Of a stretch of 64,000 bases of DNA, positions 36,585 to 47,656 are shown piece by piece. The position numbers were made by a program, and so were the translations under genes. Source of the DNA: Rickettsiaceae bacterium (lineage in GTDB: Bacteria > Pseudomonadota > Alphaproteobacteria > Rickettsiales > Rickettsiaceae). The stretch lies in the NCBI GenBank assembly GCA_023301685.1, contig JALZUG010000002.1:28358-92357 (forward strand), read 5' to 3'. The notes under the pieces are model-generated. The model had not been told where the DNA came from, searched no databases, and saw only the letters and a list, made by a program, of their open reading frames with translations. How positions within the stretch are numbered: the first letter of the stretch is position 1; each line of letters begins with the position of its first letter.

Positions 36585-36593
36585 TATACTTCT

Positions 36594-36965
36594 CTATTGA
36601 GGCGGGTTAACAAATTTATTAACTGCACTAAAAAAATTATCGATCGAAACCGGCTTTGATATATACATATCGCATCCAGACTTTGAGATTTTTGCTTCAT
36701 CACTTTTCATTGCAAATGCTGTGATTGCTATAATTGGTATGTGTTTGGTTGTATTGTTTTTTTTTAATATTTTTATAAGGTCAATTCCAGAAACTTCATT
36801 AAGTTGTATATCCATTAGAATAAGGTCAGGTTTCTCCTTTATAGTGATGTCCATTATATTTAGTCCATCTTTGGAAATTACAACGTCATATTTCTGGATC
36901 ATTAATAGATCATGAAATAATTTTAAGTTTAATTCATTGTCTTCAACTATGAGGACTTTGCCCAT
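36594..36965 (-). CDS. divK: Single-domain response regulator DivK
   Basis: 123 aa from the ATG at 36965 (MGKVLIVEDNELNLKLFHDL); a 5-codon longer start at 36980 is less likely. It is a lone receiver domain with the acid pair in VEDN, phosphoacceptor Asp52 (LILMDIQLNEVSG), the Thr region AITAFAM and the Lys in YISKPV. In Alphaproteobacteria DivK controls DivJ/PleC and, through DivL-CckA, the regulator CtrA. It is co-transcribed with pleD. Confidence 0.95.
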   Translation of the reverse strand: MGKVLIVEDNELNLKLFHDLLMIQKYDVVISKDGLNIMDITIKEKPDLILMDIQLNEVSGIDLIKILKKNNTTKHIPIIAITAFAMKSDEAKISKSGCDMYISKPVSIDNFFSAVNKFVNPPQ

Positions 36966-37116
36966 AATAAAACAAAACACATTTATTAATTAACATATAG
37001 CAAACCACGAACAACCCGAAGTTCTACAACCATAATGAACATTATATCATAAATATAGTCAGTGCAAGCCAGCGGTGAAATGGCGCTGCAATATTTGTCA
37101 GCTGTAGATGTAAATA

Positions 37117-37238
37117 ATACCAATTCCTATTTTAAATTACATCTCCGCATTTTCAGAATTCGTCTGTGTTCGTGTGTGAATATAAGCTGCGCAGCCCTAG
37201 CTTGAAATACGAATCTCTAATTCAAAATGAATTGGTAT
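37117..37238. repeat. 122-bp MITE-like element with terminal inverted repeats
   Basis: The left end ATACCAATTCCTATTTTAAA (37117-37136) is mirrored by the right end, whose reverse complement is ATACCAATTCATTTTGAATT (37238-37219). The outer 10 bp are perfect, then a 2-base indel and one substitution follow. There is no ORF inside that explains it. A second left end is at 9446-9474. It sits between divK and holC. Confidence 0.65.
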
Positions 37239-37262
37239 AATGTTACAGTGCTTGTGCTTTAT

Positions 37263-37751
37263 CTAACTAATAGGGGTTTCTTGCCATGTGCCTTTAGCAG
37301 TTTTAATAAAGTAACTAGTTTCAGAATTATGAATTTTACTAGTATCAAATATGTTATTTATTTCATTAGCTTGAACTACATTAGTTTCATCAAATATAAA
37401 AATAATTTTTGTTATACAATCAAATGCAATTTGGCTATTTTCTGCTATAGAGTCTAAAATTATTTGCTTTGTTGGGTTCACGAAAAGAATAATCTCCGCA
37501 TTATTTAGGTTTTCAGGCTTTGTAGTTATTAAAATTGATTGATCATTTGGCCTAGGGTCATTTATTGTCGCATGAGGGATAAAGTGTTTTTTAGAATATG
37601 TCCATAACGATTTATCAATGCTGTTTGAATAATCTTCATTTCCTGCAATAACAAGAGTATTCAAGTTGCTGTAATAACATTTTTCAGATATCTTACAAAA
37701 GGTTTTGGCTAAATCTTCTGACTGTGTTTGATAGAAGTTTATTTTTGTCAT
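37263..37751 (-). CDS. holC: DNA polymerase III chi subunit HolC
   Basis: 162 aa. The fold signatures of chi are visible: INFYQTQSEDLAKTFCKISEKCY, TLVIAGNEDYSNSIDKSLWTYSKKHFIPHAT, DQSILITTKPENLNNAEIILFVN, and a C-terminal strand ending near KGTWQE. Chi links the clamp loader to SSB during lagging-strand synthesis. It begins just beyond the MITE-like element and is a single-gene unit on the minus strand. Confidence 0.85.
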   Translation of the reverse strand: MTKINFYQTQSEDLAKTFCKISEKCYYSNLNTLVIAGNEDYSNSIDKSLWTYSKKHFIPHATINDPRPNDQSILITTKPENLNNAEIILFVNPTKQIILDSIAENSQIAFDCITKIIFIFDETNVVQANEINNIFDTSKIHNSETSYFIKTAKGTWQETPIS

Positions 37752-37880
37752 TATTATGTTCTATGATTATAAATTTAATTCACTATACTTGCATATATTT
37801 AGCACTGAAAGTATAATAATTTAATTGTCAAAATCTCTATATTTATTATATTTTTAGAGCAAATTTATGAGTAATATAAC

Positions 37881-38747
37881 ATGTTAAGATGCACCTACAT
37901 AGTCCTTATTCAAAATGATGAGGATAATATTCTGGATTTAGTGAATTCATTGAAGAAAGTTGATGGGAATTTTCGCAAGGAATATATTTTTGTTGATGAT
38001 GGAAGCACTGATGAATCACTTAGCATTTTAAAAATGGCAGTAAATGATTTGCCAAGAACTACTATAATTACTCAAAGTAATCAAGGGCCTGCAGTTAGTA
38101 TTAATAAAGCATCAAATCTTGTAACTGGAGACTATATTCATTTTGTTGAAGGATCCGAAATACTACATTCAGAATCAACTGCAGTGTTATTAGAGTCATG
38201 TTTAAATTTAGGAGCACAGGTTGCTTTAGGTAGTGTTGCATCACAAGCTTTTGTTGAAAAGAAGATTACAGAAAAAGGTCAGCTGATAGAAAAACCTATT
38301 GAGAGTATTTTATTATGGAAATCTCCAAATATTTGTAGAATTGGAAAATCAGGTACGCTAGTTAGCCGTGATTTACTGGATAAAGTAGGTAAAGTTGATA
38401 GTAGTGTGTATTCACAGAATATGTCATTATCTCTTCGCTGTGCAAAGAATAGTAAGTTTGCTTATATTCCAGCTGATATATCATATATAGCAACAAAAAA
38501 ATCTTCTGAAGATGCAAAATTCGTTGCTTATAATAATCTGAAATCTATATATAATTTTGCTAAATCAAATGAAGAGTTCTTCTCGAAATTAGTTCCTCAG
38601 CTTCTGAAGTCTCTGAGTAATCAAATGATATCAAAGGGTGATCAAGTTGGTTATTCATTTAAGTCTTTTACAAGTAAATATTTAAAAACCTCAAATCTGC
38701 GCAGTGTTCTTGAGGCATATAAAAAAGAGATTGATAAATTATTTTAA
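37881..38747 (+). CDS. Glycosyltransferase family 2-like protein
   Basis: 288 aa with the GT-A fold start TYIVLIQNDEDNILDLVNSL and the nucleotide-binding loop EYIFVDDGSTDESLSIL. NQGPAVSINKASNLVTGDYIHF follows. Where active family members have the metal-binding D-x-D (FLDSDD or similar), this protein reads FVEGSE. It may use an unusual metal site or be a non-catalytic relative. It lies upstream of groES in the same direction, but groES has its own promoter. Confidence 0.75.
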   Translation: MLRCTYIVLIQNDEDNILDLVNSLKKVDGNFRKEYIFVDDGSTDESLSILKMAVNDLPRTTIITQSNQGPAVSINKASNLVTGDYIHFVEGSEILHSESTAVLLESCLNLGAQVALGSVASQAFVEKKITEKGQLIEKPIESILLWKSPNICRIGKSGTLVSRDLLDKVGKVDSSVYSQNMSLSLRCAKNSKFAYIPADISYIATKKSSEDAKFVAYNNLKSIYNFAKSNEEFFSKLVPQLLKSLSNQMISKGDQVGYSFKSFTSKYLKTSNLRSVLEAYKKEIDKLF

Positions 38748-38765
38748 TTTTTTTTCTAAAAGTCA

Positions 38766-38793
38766 CTTGAAGTAATTTTTTCCGTGCATATAT
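38766..38793 (+). promoter_or_regulatory. Sigma-32-like heat-shock promoter of groESL
   Basis: CTTG (38766-38769), exactly 17 nt, then CATATAT (38787-38793). This fits the alphaproteobacterial RpoH consensus CTTG-N17/18-CYTATNT with one mismatch. The predicted start near 38800 gives a leader of about 55 nt carrying two copies of ATGCACAAAC (38799-38808, 38809-38818). No CIRCE dyad is seen. Confidence 0.65.
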
Positions 38794-38855
38794 AACTCAT
38801 GCACAAACATGCACAAACAGATTTTCAATTTAAAATAACATTAGTGAGGTTAGCA

Positions 38856-40843
<1,988 letters not shown>

Positions 40844-40927
40844 TATTTATTATTTCGTGCAGACGAAGTAGTTCATCTAGTTCGTCGCCCCATATGAAGC
40901 GTGAAGTATCCATTTTTTAATTAAGTG

Positions 40928-40968
40928 TAGAGATGTGTCAATAGTTAATTGACACATCTCTAGTTTTT
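40928..40968 (+). terminator. Rho-independent terminator of groESL
   Basis: A perfect 15-bp stem, TAGAGATGTGTCAAT (40928-40942) with ATTGACACATCTCTA (40948-40962), loop AGTTA, followed by GTTTTT (40963-40968). Confidence 0.92.
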
Positions 40969-40975
40969 GAGTGTG

Positions 40976-41043
40976 AATTTAGTTTAAGCAAGTGCTAATT
41001 TCACAGATCTAAATGTGATATTAAGTACTTTTACTCCGCTTCT
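40976..41043 (-). repeat. Dispersed repeat, copy B
   Basis: The minus strand of this 68-bp segment is about 84% identical to 8159-8227. The minus-strand frame runs open from about 41150 to a TAA at 40984-40986 and reads TCAENNVLRSGVKVLNITF near its end, echoing RSGEKVINIT in copy A. There is no ATG. The rest of the 40844-41219 spacer holds only the groESL terminator. Confidence 0.6.
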
Positions 41044-41219
41044 CAATACGTTGTTCTCCGCGCAAGTAAGGATCTGTTTGGCGTTGGCGTCAAAAATAAA
41101 ATGAAGAGGTTTTGAAAGATTATTGCAGGCCAAAAAGTCTTTCTTAACTTAGCTTCTAATTTCACTTTTTTTGTGCTATAAAATTTATCTTTGTTTGCAA
41201 TTACAATTTACAAACTATT

Positions 41220-41810
41220 ATGTCAAAATTAAATAAGACTCTATCCTATCTATTTATGTTTTCATTAATTCTTGGAAATATAAACTCTACTTATGCAAAA
41301 TCTAGACAAAGCCCACTTCGTAGCTTTGGTGATTATGCTCAAATTATTAATCCAGTTTTAGTGGCAGGTTTTGCTTCTCAAGAGAAAGGCTTTGGACATT
41401 TTGCAATTATTTATGGTCAGAGTTGGATTACTATGCAAGGAATAAAACTAGTATCTGATAAGGCAAAATGGGGTCCAAGTAAAAGACCAGCTGTGCGTGA
41501 TAAGAAAGATCGCTATGATGGCATGCCATCGGGGCATACTAATTCTGCATGGGTTGCCGCATCGTATCTACGGACATTTTCAGATGACTATAAATATGTT
41601 TCTATTCCATTATATATAACAGCAGCAATCACGGGTTATAGTAGGGTACATGCAAAAGAACACACTACGGCTCAAGTTATAACAGGGGCGGCGCTTGCCG
41701 AAATCGTTACATACATAAACAGCAAACTTAAATGGAGCAATGAATACCGCTCAACAAATTTTTACTTTGGTAAAAATGAAGTATCTGCTGGTTTTACGTT
41801 TAGGTTATAG
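41220..41810 (+). CDS. PAP2-superfamily phosphatase-like membrane/periplasmic protein
   Basis: 196 aa with an N-terminal signal sequence (LNKTLSYLFMFSLILGNINSTYA). The PAP2 phosphatase motifs appear as KWGPSKRP (motif 1), MPSGHTNS (motif 2) and YSRVHAKEHTTAQV (motif 3). Motif 3 normally reads SRx5Hx3D; here the final Asp is Gln (HTTAQ). The catalytic His and Arg remain. It probably acts, or once acted, on lipid phosphates such as undecaprenyl diphosphate or lipid A. It is a single gene. Confidence 0.8.
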   Translation: MSKLNKTLSYLFMFSLILGNINSTYAKSRQSPLRSFGDYAQIINPVLVAGFASQEKGFGHFAIIYGQSWITMQGIKLVSDKAKWGPSKRPAVRDKKDRYDGMPSGHTNSAWVAASYLRTFSDDYKYVSIPLYITAAITGYSRVHAKEHTTAQVITGAALAEIVTYINSKLKWSNEYRSTNFYFGKNEVSAGFTFRL

Positions 41811-41910
41811 AATTTTTAATTGCAACTAAGAGTTCATTTTATTGCATTATTTTATTTTTCAATTAATAATTACTAATTTAATTATATTAATACAATTTAC
41901 AAAAGATATT

Positions 41911-44777
41911 ATGAATTTTGATATAGCAATAGTAGTGGTGTTTTTAGTAATTACCTTAGTTGTAGGTATGGGCCATGGTCAAAAAGTTAAGGGAATAAAA
42001 GACTATGCGCTTGGAGGTAGAAACTTCTCAACAGCTGCACTAGTTGCTACAATTGTTGCAACAGGAGTAGTGGTAGTGGGTTTTTTGTAACCTTATCTAA
42101 AACCTATACAGATGGCTTTTACTATATGCTTGCTAGGTTTGGTATAGGGTTGGATTTTCTTGTTTTAGCATTTTTTCTTGTTCCACGAATGGGAGAATTT
42201 CTAGGAAAAACTTCTATTGCTGAAGCTATGGGAGATTTGTATGGACAGAAAGTTAGATTAATTACAGCTGTAGCTGGTACTATTGGAGCAGCAGGGAGTG
42301 TTGCAGTACAGTTCAAAGTATTTGGCAATATCTTTTCGTATTTTCTTCAATTACCATCTTACGCTGCGATTATTGCTGCAGGTTTAATTACGACGATTTA
42401 TTCTGCATTTGGAGGTATTAGGGCCGTTACATTTACAGATATATTACAGTTTTTTGCTTTTGGTGTGATTATACCATTGGTTAGCTTTTTGATATGGAGT
42501 CAATTTTATTTGGATGGTTTTACAATACAGCAAGCTGCTTCAAATTCCAAGTTTGATTTTGATCAGCTTTTGGGTAGCGTTAATCCGGAATCAATAGGAA
42601 TGGTGGTACTATTTATGTATTTTACTATTCCTACTCTGTCTCCAACTACCTTTCAAAGGATTGCAATAGGTAATAATGTTGCTCAAGTTAAAAAAGCATT
42701 TTTTATATCAGGTATTATTTTAGTTTTAATACAGATTGCAACTGCTTGGATACCGTTTTTAGTTCATGCAATGAATCCTACAATTGAAGCTAAGGATTTG
42801 CTTGGATATATAGTTGATAATTATAGTTATGTTGGGCTAAAGGGGCTTATGGTTGTAGCAATTATTGCATTTGCAATGTCTACAGCTGATTCTAGAATTA
42901 ATTCAGCGGCAGTATTATGTACAAATGATATATTAAAGCTTGCTGTAAAACTCAAGAATGAAGTTTTTGTCTCTAGGATTTTTGCGTTTACTATAGGGTT
43001 AGGCGCAATCTCATTGTCACTTTTTGAAACTGATATTTTGGGTATTCTAGTACTAGCAAATAGTTTTTATTATCCAATTATAGCACCGACATTCTTACTG
43101 ACAATCTTCGGTTTTCGTAGTAGTACAAAATCTGTTCTTATTGGTATGGGGGCAGGTTTAATAACAATAATTTTGTGGAAAATGTTGCCTTCTGGATTTG
43201 TTACGATAGCTCAAAAGGTAATAGGTATATTAGTGGCTATGCTCTGCAATGCAATTTTTCTAGTATGTAGTCACTACATACTCAAGCAACCAGGTGGCTG
43301 GGTTGGTATAAAAGATAAGAGTTATTTGGATGAAGAAAAGCAGCGCAAAGAGAGGCGCAAGAAAGCGCTTCAGCAGTGGTTTAATAATTTTAGTTTTGTG
43401 GATGCATGCAAGAAAGTTGCTCCTAAAAGTGAAGGAACATACACATTACTTGGTGTATATTTTATAGTGTGCACATTTACGACAATGTATTCAACACAAG
43501 TGGAGATGCTCGGTATACATGGTAGTTTGATATTGGCAATTTATCAATTCATGATGATCACAGGTACAGTAATAGCAATTTATCCATTATGGCCACTAAG
43601 TGTGCATTATAAGCGATCAATAATGCTAATATGGTGGCCGATAGCAATATTTTATATGCTTGTATTTTTTAGCTGTTTTTTTGTAATAGTAAGTAAGTTT
43701 GCAATGCTGCAAGTTTCTCTATTCGGAATTAATTTAATGATAGCTTCAATATTGTTGGGGTGGCGCATTTCTCTACCATTAATATTGAGTGGATTATTTT
43801 TAAGTATACAATTTTATAAGAATCTGTTTGGAGAATATAGTTTTGAATCAGGTTTTTCATCACCTGAATTTATTTTAGTTTACGTAGTGGTATTAGTTGC
43901 AACATCAGTAATAACATTTTTAAAGCCAAAAGAAGAAAGACAGGCTGAAGCTGACGCAACAGTTGATATATTAAAAACAGACGTAACTCATTTAGATCAC
44001 GAAGTGACAAATTTAAATAATCAAGTGACTGATCTTAATGAGACTGTAACTCATTATAGTGAACGAGTTGAAGATCAGAATAAAGAGATAGAGCGTCTTG
44101 GAGCTACGGCTCAGAAGATACTTAATAATGTGAATCATGAGCTACGTTTGCCTGTTGGAAATGTTGTGAATTTTGCCGAAATGTTGAAAGAAGGTCTTGG
44201 TAAGTACGATGAAAAGCAAATGAAAATGTTATCTGATGAAGTCTATAAGAACTCAAATAGACTCTCAAGTATGATTTTAAACATGCTAGATTTAGCAACA
44301 CTTGATGCTAAGAAGATCGAGCTTGATAAGAGTACCGTAAATTTTAGTGAGTTAGTGAAAGATAGAGTCAAAAGATGTCGTAAGATTTATCTGCAGGGTA
44401 AACCAATAGATTTTAAGCTATCAATAGACCCGGAGATATTAGTACTGGTGGATCCAAACTATATACGCCAAACAGTAGATAATTTAGTAATAAATGCGAT
44501 AAATTTTAGTGAGAAGGGCGCAATAAAGATCAGTGTACTTCGTAAAGGAGAAATGGTGGAGTTTAAAATATCAGATCAAGGTGTTGGTATACCGAAGAGT
44601 GAAGTATATGATATATTCACTCCCTTTAAGATGGGATCAAATACTGAATCAAAGGCTGAAGGACGTGGAGTAGGTCTTGCGTTATGCAGGTCTGCAATTG
44701 AGGCTCATGGAGGAATAATTGCAGTAGAAAGTAATGGTAAGAAAGGCGCTGTTTTTAGTTTTTGTCTTAGACTTTAG
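41911..44777 (+). CDS. Sodium/solute symporter-histidine kinase fusion, interrupted by a frameshift
   Basis: An ATG at 41911 opens MNFDIAIVVVFLVITLVVG and reads to a TAA at 42088-42090. Adding one T to the T6 tract at 42081-42086 joins it in frame as GFFVTLSKTYTDGFYYML to the long frame running to 44777. The joined protein of about 955 aa has an SSS-family transporter domain (about 13 helices), more hydrophobic helices, a coiled coil (43960-44110), and a kinase core: His in NHELRLP (codon 44136-44138), DNLVINAINFS, DQGVGIP, and GRGVGLALC. The layout resembles CbrA-like sensor transporters. It may be a pseudogene, a slippage-controlled gene, or contain a sequencing error. A start at 42126 would give a truncated protein of 883 aa. 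Confidence 0.8.
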
Positions 44778-45101
44778 AGTGTAGTTGTTGTTTGCTCTCA
44801 ACTGAGAAGGCAAAGTAGTGTGTTAATCTTTTGCCTTCTCATTATTGATGGTTGTATCTTATTTTGTAATATCTGATATAGGTAAGTATTTCAGTGTAAT
44901 TAGGAGATGATGAAATATAGTCTCATGCCTATTTACGACTAATTTTCTATTAATTTGTAAAGCAGAATCAAACTAAATGATTGACTAAGTACTGGTGCAG
45001 CAGAAGATATGACAAAACTCTAGAAATGCTAAAACTTATATCTAATTTTCATTTTGCTAGTCTTGTTTTTAGATGTTGTTATTGGTACATATTGACTATT
45101 T
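44778..45101. other. Spacer with hairpin, no gene recognised
   Basis: GAGAAGGCAAA (44804-44814) pairs perfectly with TTTGCCTTCTC (44830-44840), a likely terminator for the symporter-kinase gene, though its U-run is poor. The remaining 260 bases to the convergent sphingomyelinase-like gene show no supportable gene or repeat. Confidence 0.5.
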
Positions 45102-46898
45102 TTAAATATTTCTTCCAGAAGTTTTTCTTGTAAATCTTCTGATATTTGCAGTATTTGGCATTACTTTCTTTCCACCTTGATTTCTAATTCTTTCACCTAT
45201 TGATTTAGCTTTGGCTTTAAAAACAAAATTGCCTCGTACAGCGTGGTGATCTGGACTGTATGCATCTGAACGACCACGTGCATTACTACTTTCTAAACCT
45301 GCAAAGGTTTGTGCATCAACTATTTGAATATCTTCTTCAACAGTTACACCAGGAGCATTCGTTGTAGCTAGGACTCTATCCAGCAGTACTTGGGTACCTT
45401 CACCTCCTTTTCCAGTATTTTTCTTACTATGTCTATATTTACGACCTGCAACACTACCATTTTTAAGTTGGTTATTGTATTCCCTGGCTACATGAAATAA
45501 CTTATCTTGTATTGGAGAAATCTTAAGAAGTTTTGGTTGCATATCTATAATTGAGTTATTTAGCCCACTATAACCACTAAATGTATAATTTTCTTGATTT
45601 GTAAACTTAAAATTGTCTAATGGGTGAGTTTGACCTTCTGCTTCAACAAACCAACCACTTTGTTCCGTGTTCCAGGATACTTGGAAATCTGTTTTATTTT
45701 TACCGTTTTTAGCACGAAACTCCATGACAAAACTACTTTTTTGTCCTTGTTCAGGCTTTTTTAAATTCTTAGAGGTTAACCAATAACCTCTTTCTAATAA
45801 GTCCATTAATGGTACTCTTTTTACTTTTAAGTTGTCATCAACAACACGCGCCATCCATTTATCATTCACTTTAACACATTCAATTGGATTTTTTTGAAGT
45901 GATGTATTTGCCAAGATGATTCCTTGTGGACCAAATCTTGGTTTAACATCCATAAAATTTTTAGGCATAGATACTCTGTCGTTAAACAATGTTGATATTT
46001 GAGCAATACCTTGATGCTCAACAACTCCTAATAATTTAGAATTATAACGTCTGTTCTTTACACCATTCATGGAGCTCATGCCATATGCTTCATCTGCATG
46101 ATTAATCGAGTCATTAGTATCTCCACATAGAACTCTAGCAAAAGGTTGTTGGCCATTTGTTTCTTTCTTTGACCAACGCTTTAATAATTTTGCAATAACT
46201 CCCATCTGCACGCTACGTCTATGAGATGTTGAACCAGCCCCTCTTCGACGGTTTTGAAAAAATCTTTTATATTTTCCAAGTGAACTACCTGCTTGGGTAT
46301 GTGTATTTGCAATATCTATTAATTTTCCATTTTTCCTGATACGCGCAATACACACACCTTTATTAGCAAGAGATTCATCTCCTAAGGCATTACTAAAACG
46401 ATGATAAGCAACATCAGCAATTGGATGTTTTGACAAAACCATCAAACCACTTCCCATAAAAGGCCAGTGTTTTTTACCGATATCACGTACCATATAAGGA
46501 TATTCTTTTCTCAAACCTTCTACAACTACATCCTGCGCTCCTACATCAAACATTTCTTGTAAGCAAATAACATCCGGAGCATTTTTTCCTGATGAAGTTT
46601 TTAAGTATCTTTTTATTGCTGTAACATTTTTCTTAGTATCAGCCGCAGGCGTAGTAACTTCCTTACCTGTAGTTTTTGCAACGATTGCAACAAATCTTTC
46701 CATATTGCAGCTGACTACATTTAACTCCATGTTTTTGCTAGTATTTTCTGGAGAATGATAAGTACGAGGCGGCTTGATTATTTTATAAGGTTTTAGAGTG
46801 CCTTCAAAAAGTGCATGAGTTGTTGAGTCTAAGGCTCTCGTGCTTAAACGTAACACGCCACCCACAGAGGAGCCAAAGGTATTTTCATAAGGTTCCAT
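45102..46898 (-). CDS. Endonuclease/exonuclease/phosphatase-fold protein resembling neutral sphingomyelinase
   Basis: 598 aa. All EEP catalytic elements are present in order: Asn65 (SCNMERF), Glu115 (DVICLQEMFD), SGLMVLSKHPIADVAYH (150-166), NTHTQA (198-203), CGDTND (258-263) and PDHHAV (549-554). LQEMFD, the SGL-SKHPI-DVAYH stretch with ANKG after it, and NTHTQA are closer to neutral sphingomyelinases than to DNase I or CdtB, by memory of those families. About 285 residues separate GDTND from PDHHAV, an unusual insertion. No signal peptide is seen. It may start at residue 57 (46730) instead. A host-membrane lipase is possible (inference). Confidence 0.75.
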   Translation of the reverse strand: MEPYENTFGSSVGGVLRLSTRALDSTTHALFEGTLKPYKIIKPPRTYHSPENTSKNMELNVVSCNMERFVAIVAKTTGKEVTTPAADTKKNVTAIKRYLKTSSGKNAPDVICLQEMFDVGAQDVVVEGLRKEYPYMVRDIGKKHWPFMGSGLMVLSKHPIADVAYHRFSNALGDESLANKGVCIARIRKNGKLIDIANTHTQAGSSLGKYKRFFQNRRRGAGSTSHRRSVQMGVIAKLLKRWSKKETNGQQPFARVLCGDTNDSINHADEAYGMSSMNGVKNRRYNSKLLGVVEHQGIAQISTLFNDRVSMPKNFMDVKPRFGPQGIILANTSLQKNPIECVKVNDKWMARVVDDNLKVKRVPLMDLLERGYWLTSKNLKKPEQGQKSSFVMEFRAKNGKNKTDFQVSWNTEQSGWFVEAEGQTHPLDNFKFTNQENYTFSGYSGLNNSIIDMQPKLLKISPIQDKLFHVAREYNNQLKNGSVAGRKYRHSKKNTGKGGEGTQVLLDRVLATTNAPGVTVEEDIQIVDAQTFAGLESSNARGRSDAYSPDHHAVRGNFVFKAKAKSIGERIRNQGGKKVMPNTANIRRFTRKTSGRNI

Positions 46899-47656
46899 GT
46901 AGATTTAAAAGTAGCCCAAGAAAACTGCCTGGCTGTTTTTATGATTTTAGATGGAGTGTTAGATTTTTTGTTATTCCAGATATTCTTAAAATCCTCTGTC
47001 CACAATAATTTTATTTCTCCTCCATCATTTTTTGTGTTCCAGATCATTTGTCTTCCAGACCAATCTGCAAGTTGGAATGCAGGGCTATAATGTCCTAAAT
47101 CAGTAGCGCCATCATAGGTAAAATGTTGAGCAGCTCTATAAAAAAATCCTTCTCGATTGAGATCATCTACGATAGGTTCAATTTCATCTTTATGCACAGT
47201 ACTGATATGGATATTTAGATTACGTTCAATATTTTTTTCTAGGGTGGTATGATCTCTAGTATTATTTGTTAGCGTCGATAGACTATTGAAGTTGTCTTCT
47301 AAGTTTCTATTTAACTCTGTTAATTCTTTAAATCGTCCTTTTAAATTGTTAATAATCTCAGTCCTATTTTCTACATCTTCTGAAATTTTTTTACCAATTT
47401 GCTTTTCTGGGTTTGCAATATCGTGTGTATTACAGTAAGTTTCAAAGTCTTCAAATAATTCTTGTCCATTAAATAATGGTTTTCCGTTGTTGTTCAGCAA
47501 AATATCTTTGCATCCTTCTACACCAATATCTCCAACCAAACGTATAATTAACATCCTAATTGTTTGATTATTTGCTTCTACCTTATGGCGTACTCTAGCT
47601 AACAGGCATGTCCTTGTATCTTCATTCATATCGCTTATATAATTTGTTAAATACAT
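46844..47656 (-). CDS. Orphan protein overlapping the sphingomyelinase-like gene
   Basis: 270 aa, mostly helical, with a coiled-coil stretch at about 95-150 (NNLKGRFKELTELNRNLEDN). It ends TWNLMKIPLAPLWVACYV in the frame that overlaps the next gene's start by 55 bp. The other frame there reads SSVGGVLRLSTRALDSTTHAL and looks equally protein-like, so the two ORFs may be one gene split by a frameshift near 46860, or two translationally coupled genes. No family is recognised; WSGRQMIWNTKNDGG is a distinctive segment. Confidence 0.6.
   Translation of the reverse strand: MYLTNYISDMNEDTRTCLLARVRHKVEANNQTIRMLIIRLVGDIGVEGCKDILLNNNGKPLFNGQELFEDFETYCNTHDIANPEKQIGKKISEDVENRTEIINNLKGRFKELTELNRNLEDNFNSLSTLTNNTRDHTTLEKNIERNLNIHISTVHKDEIEPIVDDLNREGFFYRAAQHFTYDGATDLGHYSPAFQLADWSGRQMIWNTKNDGGEIKLLWTEDFKNIWNNKKSNTPSKIIKTARQFSWATFKSTWNLMKIPLAPLWVACYV

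Noticed and set aside
38799..38818. Direct repeat ATGCACAAAC x2 as a CIRCE-like heat-shock operator
   Set aside because: It is a direct repeat, not the inverted TTAGCACTC-N9-GAGTGCTAA dyad of HrcA, so no operator is claimed.
40844..41219. Possible tRNA or other RNA gene in the groEL-PAP2 spacer
   Set aside because: No cloverleaf or T-loop pattern (GTTCRANNC) could be found here or in any other spacer.
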